Source of the DNA: Evansella clarkii
GTDB taxonomy: Bacteria > Bacillota > Bacilli > Bacillales > Salisediminibacteriaceae
Assembly (NCBI RefSeq): GCF_002019695.1
Contig: NZ_KV917376.1
Location: forward strand, 3,592,293-3,655,527
Length of the DNA: 63,235 nt
Direction: 5' to 3'
Part shown: piece after piece, positions 8,094 through 16,755 of the stretch
Position numbering within the stretch: position 1 is the first letter of the stretch
Layout of the letters: every line of letters begins with the position of its first letter
The notes under the pieces: model-generated
Told to the model about the DNA's origin: nothing
The model's input: the letters and a program-made list of their open reading frames with translations, nothing else
Databases searched by the model: none
Made by a program: the position numbers and the translations under genes

Positions 8094-8762
8094 CTATACC
8101 GGCCACTTTTCTAACGTATAAGCCATCTCCCAGAACATATACTCATAGCGGCTGCTTGTTATAAATATAGCTTCCATACGTTTCTTTTCTTCGTCTGATG
8201 CTTTTTCAGCATATTCATCAAGACGGTCAATCTGTTCTTTTACAAGAGTTTCAAACCACTCGTCTCCGTAGGTATCGATCCACTTCTGATAGATCGGATG
8301 GCCAGGGTTAGCCCCTTTATATCTTTCGCCAATCTCCCAGTACAGCCAGTAGCAAGGAAGGATTGCAGCAATGACATCCCCTAATGAACCCTTATATGAA
8401 ACAGAAAACAAATGATTTGTGTACGCAACAGCTGTTGGCGCAGGCTCGTCAGCCATGTGTCCTTCTGCGTTTTTCTCCAAGCCTAATTCCTTTGAAAAGC
8501 CCTCATGAAGCATATGCTCCGCGTCAAAAGTGGACTTGGCATGGTGGGCCATTTGAGAAGCTGTATGAAAATCCAACGCTTTCGCCGCTCCAATGGATTG
8601 TACTTGAGAGAACTTTGAAAGATAGTATGAATCCTGTTTTACATAATAAGAAAAACACTCGATTGGCAAAGTACCATCAGCTACTCCTCTTACAAAAGGA
8701 TGCTCAAAACTAGCATTCCAAATGGAATCCGCCTTTTCTCTCAATTGATCTGAAAATTTCAT
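8094..8762 (-). CDS. tenA: Aminopyrimidine aminohydrolase TenA (thiaminase II)
   Basis: A 222-residue all-helical enzyme that hydrolyses aminopyrimidines from degraded thiamine to hydroxymethylpyrimidine for thiamine salvage. The active-site cysteine is Cys137 in LPCYWLYWEIG, Asp44 (VKQDSYYL) is the expected substrate-binding acid, and a C-terminal SSRYEYMFWEMAY region carries the catalytic Glu. Length matches the family. It is the last gene of the TPP-riboswitch operon thiX-thiY-thiZ-tenA; the linked importer suits uptake of formylaminopyrimidine or a related precursor. It starts at ATG 8762 behind AGAAAGGATG. Confidence 0.95.
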   Translation of the reverse strand: MKFSDQLREKADSIWNASFEHPFVRGVADGTLPIECFSYYVKQDSYYLSKFSQVQSIGAAKALDFHTASQMAHHAKSTFDAEHMLHEGFSKELGLEKNAEGHMADEPAPTAVAYTNHLFSVSYKGSLGDVIAAILPCYWLYWEIGERYKGANPGHPIYQKWIDTYGDEWFETLVKEQIDRLDEYAEKASDEEKKRMEAIFITSSRYEYMFWEMAYTLEKWPV

Positions 8763-8822
8763 AACCGATCATCCTTTCTATATATTCTTACGAGGTGATG
8801 GATCTGGTCCACGTCTCGTTTA

Positions 8823-9563
8823 CTAATCTTGATATAAAGCCATCATTAGCTCCTCTTTTAACTTTAAATATTCAGGGGAAACAGCCATGTCCTTTTTTCT
8901 TGGACGGGGCAAGGTAACCTCCAATTCTAAAAGAACCGTTGCAGGGCGAGGCGAGAGCACATAAATACGATCAGATAAAAAAATCGCTTCATCAATGCTG
9001 TGTGTGATAAATAATACGGTTCTTTGCATCTGGCTCCACACCTGCAGCAGCCAGTCGTGCATCTTCTCCCTTGTTAAAGCATCAAGAGCTCCAAACGGTT
9101 CGTCTAACAGCATGAGTTCTTTATTGTGTAAAAAGGTTCGCAGTAACGCAGCCCGCTGCTTCATACCTCCGGATAACACAGTCGGATAATAATCCTCATA
9201 CCCATCTAAGCCAAACAACGGAAAAAGTGAAAGTGCTTCTTCCTTTATTTTGTCCGTGTGCTGCTTTGTAATGGAAGGGCCAAGGAGAACATTTTCAAGC
9301 ACCGTTCTCCAAGGAAATAATAAGTCCTTCTGCATCATGTAACTGCTATGGCCACGTTTCCCTGTTATATCTTTTCCAACATGGTAAATAGTTCCTGAGT
9401 CGGGGATCTCCAGTCCTGCAATAAAATTAAATAACGTGCTTTTGCCGCAGCCACTCGGTCCTATTAATGAAACAAACTCCCTTTTTTTCAGAAAGAGATT
9501 CATATCCTTCATGACAGGGTCCCCGCTGAAGGAATGATGTATATTTCGAATTTCTAATTCCAT
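8823..9563 (-). CDS. thiZ: Thiamine-precursor ABC transporter ATPase ThiZ
   Basis: A 246-residue ATPase of the nitrate/sulfonate/NMT1 importer class. It has Walker A GPSGCGKST (35-43), signature LSGGMKQR, Walker B LMLLDEPFGALDALT and an H-loop THSIDEA. The gene lies 47 bp after thiY in the thiamine salvage operon and 60 bp before tenA. It powers the ThiX permease for import of a pyrimidine precursor of thiamine. Confidence 0.9.
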   Translation of the reverse strand: MELEIRNIHHSFSGDPVMKDMNLFLKKREFVSLIGPSGCGKSTLFNFIAGLEIPDSGTIYHVGKDITGKRGHSSYMMQKDLLFPWRTVLENVLLGPSITKQHTDKIKEEALSLFPLFGLDGYEDYYPTVLSGGMKQRAALLRTFLHNKELMLLDEPFGALDALTREKMHDWLLQVWSQMQRTVLFITHSIDEAIFLSDRIYVLSPRPATVLLELEVTLPRPRKKDMAVSPEYLKLKEELMMALYQD

Positions 9564-9610
9564 ATTAGCTCCTGTTTCCTTTGAGACTTACTTAGTTCTG
9601 TTTTCAGTGC

Positions 9611-10660
9611 TCACTGCAAAAACTCATTTGTCATTGATTCATCCGTATTCACTTCTGCTTCAATGAGGCCGGCATCAAGCATCCATTCTGAAAAGTTATC
9701 CCAAACTTCCTCGTCCTGGATTCCCCAGTTTTCTCTGTCTCCCTTATATCGGGGACTCAGCCATTCCTGTGAAGCACGTACTAGTTCTTCATTTGTTTCG
9801 GGAGAGGCAGCAATTAATATTTCTGCAGCTTCCTCTGGGTGTTCTATAGCATATTCATACCCTTTAGAAACCGCCGCCATAAATTTTTCCGCAAGCTCAG
9901 GGTTTTCTTCAAGCAGGGTCTCGTTACTAATAATTACTGGACTATAATAGCTTAATACCGGATCGATATCCTTCAGGAAGATCATATTTATGTCTTCGTT
10001 ACGAACTTCTGCTTCGATCCCTGTCCAGCCGTAAAAAATCCACTGAAAATCAATATCTCGCTGTGTATTCGTGAAAAAGTCAGCAGACCCTACAATGATA
10101 TTATCTACGGTTTCAGGCTCTACATCGTGTTTATTTAAAACATAGTTAAGAATCGCTTCTTCTTCTGCGCCTCCCCAGCCGCCATATGTTTTACCTTCAA
10201 AATCCTCTGGTGATGTAATATCTTTTTCAGCCGGAGATGCAAAACCAGAAGTATGCTCCTGAATAACAGCGGCAAGAGAAACAACCGGAATCTCCTCTGA
10301 TCTGGCAATTGTTACAGCTGTCTGGGAGGCAATTCCAAAATCAGCGCTTCCTGCTGCAACTACTTGCAGCGCCCCTTCCATTGCAGGCTCAACGATTGTT
10401 AACTCAAGGCCTTCATCTGCAAAATATCCTTTCTCCTGTGCAATATAAAGGCCGGTATGATTTGTATTTGGCACCCAGTCCAATATAATCGATGCTTCCA
10501 TTAACTCTTCTGAAGACGCTGTTATTTCCTCTTCCTTCTCATTTGTTTCCGATTCAATCGAATTGGTTTCCTCTGCTTCACCAGGGTCTTCCTCCTGATT
10601 ACAAGCCGCCGTCATAAATAACGTACACGTTACCAGAAAAATACTTAGTTTTTTTACCAT
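9611..10660 (-). CDS. thiY: Thiamine-precursor binding lipoprotein ThiY (NMT1/THI5-like)
   Basis: A 349-residue extracellular substrate-binding lipoprotein. The signal peptide MVKKLSIFLVTCTLFMTAAC ends in a lipobox with Cys20, followed by a long acidic linker. The mature part opens with the NMT1/THI5 pattern LDWVPNTNHTGLYIAQEKGYF and continues with FGIASQ and GGWGGAEEEAIL. Homologues bind N-formyl-4-amino-5-aminomethyl-2-methylpyrimidine or related precursors. The start was set at ATG 10660 because GGGGAGA is correctly spaced from it; an upstream in-frame TTG is not. Riboswitch context supports the role. Confidence 0.92.
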   Translation of the reverse strand: MVKKLSIFLVTCTLFMTAACNQEEDPGEAEETNSIESETNEKEEEITASSEELMEASIILDWVPNTNHTGLYIAQEKGYFADEGLELTIVEPAMEGALQVVAAGSADFGIASQTAVTIARSEEIPVVSLAAVIQEHTSGFASPAEKDITSPEDFEGKTYGGWGGAEEEAILNYVLNKHDVEPETVDNIIVGSADFFTNTQRDIDFQWIFYGWTGIEAEVRNEDINMIFLKDIDPVLSYYSPVIISNETLLEENPELAEKFMAAVSKGYEYAIEHPEEAAEILIAASPETNEELVRASQEWLSPRYKGDRENWGIQDEEVWDNFSEWMLDAGLIEAEVNTDESMTNEFLQ

Positions 10661-10678
10661 TGTGTCTCTCCCCAATTA

Positions 10679-11449
10679 CTATTTTTTTGTCTTATGTTTC
10701 CAGGGCATCACAATTCTGCCGATTAAAATTACTACTAAAAACATTAAACAGCTAAGAAGTGAAATTAACATAATTACTACAAAAACCTGATCTGTAGCGA
10801 AGGAACTTTGTGCTTTAATTAAGTAAATACCTAAACCTTTACTCGCCCCAACCCATTCCGAAATGACTGCTGACAACACACTGTATGTAGCTGCGATCCT
10901 TAATCCTGTGAACAAATAAGGCAGAGAACTGGGGAACCTTACTTTCTTAAATACCTGCCAGCTGGTACCACCCATGGAGTGGACAAGCCGGATCATATCA
11001 CGGTCACTGGACTGCAGTCCCTCTGTCACACTTACAACAACCGGGAAGAAAGTAACCAATGCCACCACAAGCACCTTAGGCAGGATTCCGTAACCAAACC
11101 AAATGATTAACAATGGTGCGATCGCAATGATTGGAATGGTTTGTGAAAATAAAAGGATCGGATAAAAACTTTTCCTCAGGAGCGGGGAGAAATCTAATAT
11201 AAAGGCTATTATCAGTGCTGCTGCTATTCCAAGCAAAAACCCCAGCACAGCCTCTGTGGCAGTTATCCATATATGTGCAGGGAGGAGATGCAGCGAATCA
11301 CGAAAAGTCTGAACTATTAAACTCGGAGCCGGTAAAATCCATTTTTCTATATTCCACCATCTGACGGCTCCTTCCCAGACTAACAGGAATATCATAATAG
11401 CGGTTAAAGCAGGTACAGCTGAATATCTATACTTACGAAAACTGTTCAT
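10679..11449 (-). CDS. thiX: Thiamine-precursor ABC transporter permease ThiX
   Basis: A 256-residue inner-membrane permease with about six hydrophobic segments. The EAA loop, EGLQSSDRDMIRLVHSMGG, contacts the ATPase. The start is ATG 11449 behind AAAGGGGG. A longer in-frame reading back to 11512 would run through the terminator hairpin of the riboswitch and is rejected. It is the first structural gene after the TPP riboswitch, 18 bp before thiY. Confidence 0.92.
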   Translation of the reverse strand: MNSFRKYRYSAVPALTAIMIFLLVWEGAVRWWNIEKWILPAPSLIVQTFRDSLHLLPAHIWITATEAVLGFLLGIAAALIIAFILDFSPLLRKSFYPILLFSQTIPIIAIAPLLIIWFGYGILPKVLVVALVTFFPVVVSVTEGLQSSDRDMIRLVHSMGGTSWQVFKKVRFPSSLPYLFTGLRIAATYSVLSAVISEWVGASKGLGIYLIKAQSSFATDQVFVVIMLISLLSCLMFLVVILIGRIVMPWKHKTKK

Positions 11450-11466
11450 AATACCCCCTTTCACAT

Positions 11467-11499
11467 AAAAAAATCCGCATACCAAAAGGGCATGCAGAT
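11467..11499 (-). terminator. Riboswitch-controlled intrinsic terminator
   Basis: On the minus strand ATCTGCATGCC pairs with GGTATGCGGAT and is followed by seven T residues (11467-11473). It lies between the TPP aptamer and thiX and forms the off-state expression platform. Confidence 0.85.
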
Positions 11500-11525
11500 T
11501 TACATTACACATGTAATTCTAATAA

Positions 11526-11611
11526 CATCCCTCCGCTGGAATTACCCAGATCAGGTTCGAGGGTCGATATCTTCATCAGGATATCCTCTCAGCCAGCCTC
11601 ATAGCTCCCCT
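11526..11611 (-). promoter_or_regulatory. TPP riboswitch (THI element)
   Basis: On the minus strand the aptamer begins near AGGGGAGCT and carries the invariant CTGAGAG segment. It then has the ACCTGATCTGGGTAAT pyrimidine-sensing region and ends with CAGCGGAGGGATG. All conserved THI-box blocks are present in order. Thiamine pyrophosphate binding should favour the terminator at 11467-11499 and shut off thiXYZ-tenA. Confidence 0.97.
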
Positions 11612-11752
11612 ATATAGTATTCATAATATTCTTTTTTTACCTTATCACAGTTACTTCGATTCCACAAGCTGCTCTATGCAGATTCGAATGAAGCAGTACA
11701 TAACTGTCCGGCAGCCTAAACCTTTTGCTTCCCAATATGCTCTCGTTTTCTA

Positions 11753-12298
11753 TTAATCCTTCTCTTTTACTCCTCCGGAAAGGAAGCTGTACTTTATTTT
11801 ATCCTGAAAAATTAATTCTTTATCTACATATACTTTACAGTTTACACTTAGAATACCGCCCAGTTTTACTTTAACAACCCGGGACTGAGCTCCCTCTTCA
11901 AGCTTTCCTGTCAGTGTATGGGAAACTACAAACCAGGAATACCAAGTGGTTCTGCTTTTCTCGCAAATGAGCTTCCCATCAATGTACAGTTCCTCCTGAT
12001 TGTACTTATTAACGACGGTTATATCATGATTATTGTACTTCAGGTCCCACGTTTTTCCAAAGTCAGCCTGGAGCGCCTGCAATTCACCCTCAAAAGTACT
12101 TTTGGACCCATTTTCTCCTTGCTCGTTTGCATTTTTCTTTGACCGGAATAAACTGAAAATCCATTCAAAGAGAAAAATAAGGACAAACAGGCTTAGCAGC
12201 ATCATGAAGAAATTATCAAAGACAGTACCTCTCGTAATATGGCCATAATTATAACCAATTAGGAAAAAAACTAGAACATAAAAAATAAACTTAAACAT
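11753..12298 (-). CDS. Membrane-anchored hypothetical protein
   Basis: I do not recognise this 181-residue protein. Two hydrophobic helices (about 3-19 and 28-50) with a short RSKK turn anchor it. A polar linker precedes a beta-rich C-terminal domain containing YIDGKLICEKSRTTWYSWFV and a later KVYVDKELIFQDKIKYSFL, two similar strand-turn-strand units. The domain probably lies in the cytoplasm. The start is ATG 12298 with AAGGGGG seven bases upstream, preferred over the adjacent GTG. It is monocistronic. Confidence 0.6.
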   Translation of the reverse strand: MFKFIFYVLVFFLIGYNYGHITRGTVFDNFFMMLLSLFVLIFLFEWIFSLFRSKKNANEQGENGSKSTFEGELQALQADFGKTWDLKYNNHDITVVNKYNQEELYIDGKLICEKSRTTWYSWFVVSHTLTGKLEEGAQSRVVKVKLGGILSVNCKVYVDKELIFQDKIKYSFLSGGVKEKD

Positions 12299-12456
12299 CA
12301 CTTTGCCCCCTTATTACCTCACTAATCAATAACGTCTTTTTTTATATATGATAAATTATCCCTTAATAAACGACATCATTCTATTAATAATATCATGAAT
12401 TCACAAATTACTAAGATAAATTAACAGTATTCAACTAAAATGATTTTTTGTTATCA

Positions 12457-12621
12457 TTATTTTTGTCCTTTATCGGGTGTAATTTGTATAGCAATATACG
12501 TTAAAACAACTAAAATACCGCCCAGTAAACCTGCAATAATGCCATTAGGGTCTATGAGAGCTAATACATATCCACCTGCCATTCCCACCAGGATTAAACT
12601 TAATAAAAATGCCAGTAACAA
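12457..12621 (-). CDS. Small hydrophobic membrane peptide (54 aa)
   Basis: A short open frame starting at TTG 12621 with AGAGGTG seven bases upstream. It encodes a 54-residue peptide with two hydrophobic helices separated by ALIDPNG (sequence pattern LLAFLLSLILVGMAGGYV, then GIIAGLLGGILVVLTYIAI), ending TPDKGQK. The good ribosome site and composition suggest a real small membrane protein. Function is unknown. It is probably transcribed separately from its neighbours. Confidence 0.6.
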   Translation of the reverse strand: MLLAFLLSLILVGMAGGYVLALIDPNGIIAGLLGGILVVLTYIAIQITPDKGQK

Positions 12622-12783
12622 TATTCTTCACCTCTTGGCCACTTAATTAACTTCCAGACTCCCTCTATATGTACAGATTAAAATCTATTACTCATTTGTT
12701 AAACATTCAGGTCATTCCTTTTTCCTAGTTTAACATATATTGCCAAAACCACCATGGTTAATTTCTATACATTTAATAGCTTT

Positions 12784-12822
12784 TAAAAAAATACCTGCCA
12801 AGATCATTAATAATTTGGCAGG
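12784..12822 (-). terminator. Terminator after the YjcZ-like peptide gene
   Basis: Stem CCTGCCAA/TTGGCAGG (12794-12801 with 12815-12822) followed by a T-rich run on the minus strand. Confidence 0.8.
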
Positions 12823-12878
12823 CAGTTAAAATGAGATAACAGATTCTTTTGCGCAAGCTAATTTGCTCTTTTCAGGAA

Positions 12879-12977
12879 TTAATACCCGATTCTTGCTGCT
12901 CCGATAATTACGAGCAGGACAAACAGCACAAGGACGAGAGCAAATCCAGCTGCAAAGCCTCCGTGAGTTCCGCTCAT
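12879..12977 (-). CDS. YjcZ-family sporulation-type peptide (32 aa)
   Basis: A tiny gene encoding MSGTHGGFAAGFALVLVLFV followed by LLVIIGAARIGY. This is the YjcZ/tiny-TM pattern: a glycine-rich polar N terminus, one hydrophobic helix and a short tail. Homologues are made in sporulating bacilli. ATG 12977 follows a near-perfect AAGGAGGTG site and the gene has its own terminator. The family is recognised with good confidence; its molecular role is not established. Confidence 0.88.
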   Translation of the reverse strand: MSGTHGGFAAGFALVLVLFVLLVIIGAARIGY

Positions 12978-13138
12978 GTTAGCACCTCCTTTACCATAGG
13001 TAATATATCTTATTCAAAGCTTGGACAAAGGTATGGATGCTAACCTACCAAAGAGCAAATTAGTGAATATATTGATAGGTTTATCAATTAAGTAAGACTA
13101 ATCCAGGAATAGCCCTCGGAATTTTTACTGAAGCACAG

Positions 13139-13165
13139 AAAAAAAGACAGGTGTACAGGCACCTG
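13139..13165 (-). terminator. Terminator of the SDR reductase gene
   Basis: Stem CAGGTG/CACCTG (13148-13153 with 13160-13165) with seven T residues following on the minus strand. It contains the CAGGTG/CACCTG motif that recurs in other intergenic hairpins of the window. Confidence 0.75.
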
Positions 13166-13178
13166 CCGTTTATAACTA

Positions 13179-14237
13179 TCAGCTCGCTTTTGTTTCCATA
13201 TATGCATCAATGATCATTTTAACTGTAGCTTCATCTAAATTCAGATGTTCTACTGATGTTCCCTCAATGAGGCGTTTCGTGTTGTCGTCCTTAAATGAGA
13301 TAGAGTTAGAAATATAAACCTTAAAAACGCCAACCATTTCATTCATCTGCTTTTCGTCATCCCTTAGAAGATGACTTCCCTCAGGTTCAATCGCTGCCAG
13401 AGTTGGAAAAGCCAATGCTTCCCTGAACATATCGACTAATTGATGATTCGATGGAGGGTTGGGATTAGTAATATTATAGATTTTATTTTTCTCTGCTCTT
13501 TCAGGTGCCAGAGCTAGAATATCACAAACATAATCTACCGGAACAAAATTCGACGTAGCATCCTTCCTGGAAATAACCCGGTAAGGCTTGTTGTTCTCCT
13601 GCTTTCTTGTAACCCGCCGTTTAAATACATCAAGGGCTCTCATAAATCCGTACAGAGCAAACTGGGAATCAGCTTCCCCAGTTGCGGAATCTCCCACAAT
13701 GATTGCCGGGCGGAAAATTGAGACATCTAACCGGTCATTATAAGACATAGCAAGATGCTCTGATTTAATTTTGCTTTCTTCGTAAGGATTATTCGTCTCA
13801 CTGTCGTAAGGATAAAGCTCTTCAGTTCCCACCTTATTAGTGCCTGCTGTATAAGCAGTGCTCACATAAAAAAGCTTCTTTGCCTCCAGGTTTACTGCTA
13901 AATCGGCAACATGTTTCGTACCATTATAATTTGCAGCAAACAGATCGTCTCTTAAATTTAAATCGAATTTCACTAGCGCTGCCAAATGGTATACTGCATC
14001 AACATTTTTCCGAAGCTTTCCCAGCTCGTTATCTGAAATCCCGCAGTTTGGAAAAGCAATATCCCCTTTAATCAGCTGAATACGCTGCTGCTCCTCTTTT
14101 TTAAGAGATGCTGCGAGTTTACGGGCTTTATCTATATTACGTACAAGTAAAAACAGCTTGTTATCCTCATCTGCAAGAAGGTTTCTGATTAATTTTCCAC
14201 CAAGAAAACCAGTGGAACCAGTTAGAAATATATTCAT
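13179..14237 (-). CDS. Extended SDR / thioester-reductase-like NAD(P) enzyme
   Basis: A 352-residue extended short-chain dehydrogenase of the NAD_binding_4 (male-sterility/thioester reductase) type. It shows the Rossmann motif TGSTGFLGGKL (6-16), VYHLAALVKFD, YVSTAYTAG and the active-site YEESKIKSE (Tyr and Lys four apart). The family reduces acyl thioesters or oxidises alcohols; the substrate here is unknown. An alpha/beta hydrolase lies 121 bp upstream on the same strand, so the two may act on the same lipid-like compound. Confidence 0.82.
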   Translation of the reverse strand: MNIFLTGSTGFLGGKLIRNLLADEDNKLFLLVRNIDKARKLAASLKKEEQQRIQLIKGDIAFPNCGISDNELGKLRKNVDAVYHLAALVKFDLNLRDDLFAANYNGTKHVADLAVNLEAKKLFYVSTAYTAGTNKVGTEELYPYDSETNNPYEESKIKSEHLAMSYNDRLDVSIFRPAIIVGDSATGEADSQFALYGFMRALDVFKRRVTRKQENNKPYRVISRKDATSNFVPVDYVCDILALAPERAEKNKIYNITNPNPPSNHQLVDMFREALAFPTLAAIEPEGSHLLRDDEKQMNEMVGVFKVYISNSISFKDDNTKRLIEGTSVEHLNLDEATVKMIIDAYMETKAS

Positions 14238-14358
14238 ATATGTTCACTCCTGTTGTTATAACAAAGGGATTTGGCAAAAAACTGCCATGTACTTCTTTCT
14301 TTTATAAACAACTTATATCATTTTTCTCATACTAAACAACTCGTATAAGGCTTTTTAA

Positions 14359-15159
14359 CTAGCCGGCGATTTTTTTCTTCTCAGACTCGCTAATCTGCTT
14401 GTCTAAAAATTTCACCATCGCTTCATTTGTACCTTTACTGTTTTCTAGCACACATACATGCCCTGTGTTATCAAGGATTTCAATTTCCGTCATCTTATCA
14501 GCACGTGCATCCTGAATGGCAGCATCGAGAAACATATGGTCCTCTGCGCCGATAATGTACTGCTTAGGAATGGATTGTTTAATTTTTTTTGTTGTTAAAA
14601 ATGGTGTCTCCGGCCGTTTTATTAAGTGGACCCAGCTCATAAATTCTTTTCTGCCGAGTTTTGTGGCCTCTCGTATAAAATAGTACCTTGATTTTGCATG
14701 ATTCTTCTTAGGCATTAAAATGTTAGCGAATATTTTATAGAACACCATATACGGTGCGAGGTTTCTCAATTTATAGCTGACCTTTATGAGGAAACGGGAC
14801 CACCTCTTCCAGCCGAGAACCGGTCCTAACAAAACTACCGATTTTATCCGTTCCGGCGCAAGCCCGATCACTCCATTTGCTACAATCGTTCCCAGTGAGA
14901 AAGCAACAATGTGCACTTTTGGAAGATGTAGCTTGTCCAGCACCTCAATTACTTTCTCTGCAACTTCCATTGCATGGTATTTATTCATATCCAGACCTTC
15001 GGAGCTTCCATGCCCAGGTAAATCAATTAACACTATATTAAAACGGCTGGATAATTCAGCCATTTGCTTATGAAAAACATTACAATCGCCGCCAAACCCA
15101 TGTAACAGCACAGCCCAGTCAGCGCTTTCATTTAATAGAATTTTTTTAAAACCTAGCAT
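14359..15159 (-). CDS. Alpha/beta-fold hydrolase
   Basis: A 266-residue cytoplasmic hydrolase with oxyanion region LLHGFGGD (18-25), nucleophile elbow VAFSLGT (serine near residue 94), a lid region of basic helices around 120-170, and the catalytic His in DNTGHVCVLEN near the C terminus. It resembles carboxylesterase/MhpC-type enzymes. ATG 15159 follows CGGGGTGA. It may form an operon with the downstream reductase. Substrate unknown. Confidence 0.8.
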   Translation of the reverse strand: MLGFKKILLNESADWAVLLHGFGGDCNVFHKQMAELSSRFNIVLIDLPGHGSSEGLDMNKYHAMEVAEKVIEVLDKLHLPKVHIVAFSLGTIVANGVIGLAPERIKSVVLLGPVLGWKRWSRFLIKVSYKLRNLAPYMVFYKIFANILMPKKNHAKSRYYFIREATKLGRKEFMSWVHLIKRPETPFLTTKKIKQSIPKQYIIGAEDHMFLDAAIQDARADKMTEIEILDNTGHVCVLENSKGTNEAMVKFLDKQISESEKKKIAG

Positions 15160-15430
15160 TCTTCACCCCGAATAGATTATATTTTTCACATTCCGTGTTT
15201 TTAACATAAAACGACAAAATGAACACTAGGTCATTATATCATGTTCTACCGGAAAAATGAGTAATTATTAAGAAAAAATCTAGTTTTTCACTAGGTTTAT
15301 ACTGGATAGAAGGAAATTCAGGAGGAGCTAGAAAATTATGTAATTTATAATAGTGAAGAGCCGCTGGTTAACAGCAGCTCTCATGAGTTAGTGCTATATC
15401 TTATTTTCTATCAGGGTCAACTGCTTTCGG

Positions 15431-16276
15431 TCAGGAACTTACTACTAATAGCGCAACACCCGTCAAAGCAAAAACAAAACCAGCAATCTGAGTTTTGTTC
15501 AACCGCTCATTAATGATCACTCTCGCACAAATAACAGTAAACAGCGGAGAAAGTGCTCCAGCAAGCGCGACAATGGACATAAGGCCAATATTAACGCCAA
15601 GGACATAAGTAATTGTGGCGAATGTCTGCAAAAATCCATTAGCAAGAATATACCCCCACGCGTTTTTGCTGACGCGGTAAATATCAGCCCTCCGGTAAAA
15701 TAATATTGCTGCGACGGGTAAAAACGAACCAGTCATGGCAAAGGAAACTGTCCACATACTTTCCCTCGCGCCAGGTATGTGAAGGAAAACAAAGAATAGC
15801 CCAATCAAAATACCAGCCAAAGCGGCTTGCGCCAGTACTGCCGTATTGCTCTTTACAGGTGTTTGGCTGCCTGCTTCCTTTTTGGTTATGAACGTGATCG
15901 CAAATACAATTAATACAACCGCAAATAATGCGCCGGCCCCAGGGCGTTCACCAATGAGAAGTCCAGTAAAAACCGGAATAATCGCCGATAAAATACCAGT
16001 TAATGACGAAACAACTCCCATTTTCCCAAGTGAGAGGGATCTGAAATAAAGCATAAAACCTATACCGAGTGACACACCGGCAAGTAAGCCCCATATAACC
16101 GCAGAGAACGTTAATGAGTGGCCGCTTATTATAGCGGTCGGGACCATGATCAATGCCCCAAACACTTGCGCGTATAAAACGACGATCAATGTGGGAACCC
16201 GTTTTGTCACCTGTCCGGCAATGAAGTCCCCTACTCCAAGTGCCATTGCTGTAATTAATCCTAATAATAAAGCCAT
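15431..16276 (-). CDS. EamA/DMT-family transporter
   Basis: A 281-residue inner-membrane exporter with ten hydrophobic segments in two EamA repeats. The first ends with GLLIGERPGAG and the second with ARVIINERLNKTQIAGFVF, the usual position of the conserved Glu-Arg. Family members export metabolites or amino acids. The start is ATG 16276 with AGGTG eight bases upstream, preferred over a GTG nine bases earlier. It is monocistronic; a stem-loop at 15357-15381 lacks a T-run and is only a possible terminator. Confidence 0.85.
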   Translation of the reverse strand: MALLLGLITAMALGVGDFIAGQVTKRVPTLIVVLYAQVFGALIMVPTAIISGHSLTFSAVIWGLLAGVSLGIGFMLYFRSLSLGKMGVVSSLTGILSAIIPVFTGLLIGERPGAGALFAVVLIVFAITFITKKEAGSQTPVKSNTAVLAQAALAGILIGLFFVFLHIPGARESMWTVSFAMTGSFLPVAAILFYRRADIYRVSKNAWGYILANGFLQTFATITYVLGVNIGLMSIVALAGALSPLFTVICARVIINERLNKTQIAGFVFALTGVALLVVSS

Positions 16277-16370
16277 GTATATCACCTGCTGTCTTTCTGT
16301 TTATATATTGAATGATTTAGTGTTTTTTATATTTTTACCCATAATATAATTTTGGCAGCTGGTTGGACCC

Positions 16371-16536
16371 ATTCTCGAAATGGAGAGTTATATTCTCGAA
16401 AATGACGTTTTTATTCTCGAAATCGGCATTTTTATTCTCGAGCGTAGATTTCATTCTCGAAAACGGCGGTCTTATTCTCGAAATGGAAGGTCCTATTCTC
16501 GAAATCGGGACTTATATCCGCGAAATGGAGAAAATC
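16371..16536. repeat. 21-bp unit array, copy 2 of 4 (eight units)
   Basis: ATTCTCGAA or a near match begins at 16371, 16392, 16413, 16434, 16453, 16474, 16495 and 16516 (the last ATCCGCGAA). The spacing is 21 bp except one 19-bp step. On the minus strand the unit core reads TTTCGAGAAT, the same as in the array at 44921. This fills most of the gene-free stretch 16277-16755. Confidence 0.85.
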
Positions 16537-16560
16537 TTTTTCCCCAACTAGTTTAAAATA

Positions 16561-16602
16561 AAAAAGCCCGGGAGATACTTTTCAGTAATCTCCCGGGCTT
16601 TT
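16561..16602. terminator. Strong bidirectional terminator after mph-like gene
   Basis: AAAGCCCGGGAGAT pairs with ATCTCCCGGGCTTT with A/T runs on both sides. It serves the minus-strand phosphotransferase gene and could also stop plus-strand readthrough. Confidence 0.9.
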
Positions 16603-16755
16603 GTCCCTCCGTGGCATAGCATAGCTATGAGTTTTCTCTCGGACCAGACTAATTTTAAAAAATTACGGAACCCTAGAAAACATTTAACTATTAAACTTTT
16701 TCTATTAAATCACAACTGAATATATTCGTCAACTCATAGGGAATCCATCTGATAA

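Noticed and set aside
11450-11512. N-terminal extension of ThiX
   Set aside because: It would translate the riboswitch terminator; the ATG at 11449 has a proper ribosome site.
16371-16536. Possible CRISPR array
   Set aside because: Repeats of about 9 conserved bases every 21 bp are far too short for CRISPR repeat-spacer units and no cas genes are present.
16363-16551. Plus-strand reading frame of 62 codons made of seven-residue repeats
   Set aside because: It is produced by the 21-bp array; the 19-bp step breaks the heptad pattern, there is no ribosome site and composition is unlike the neighbours.
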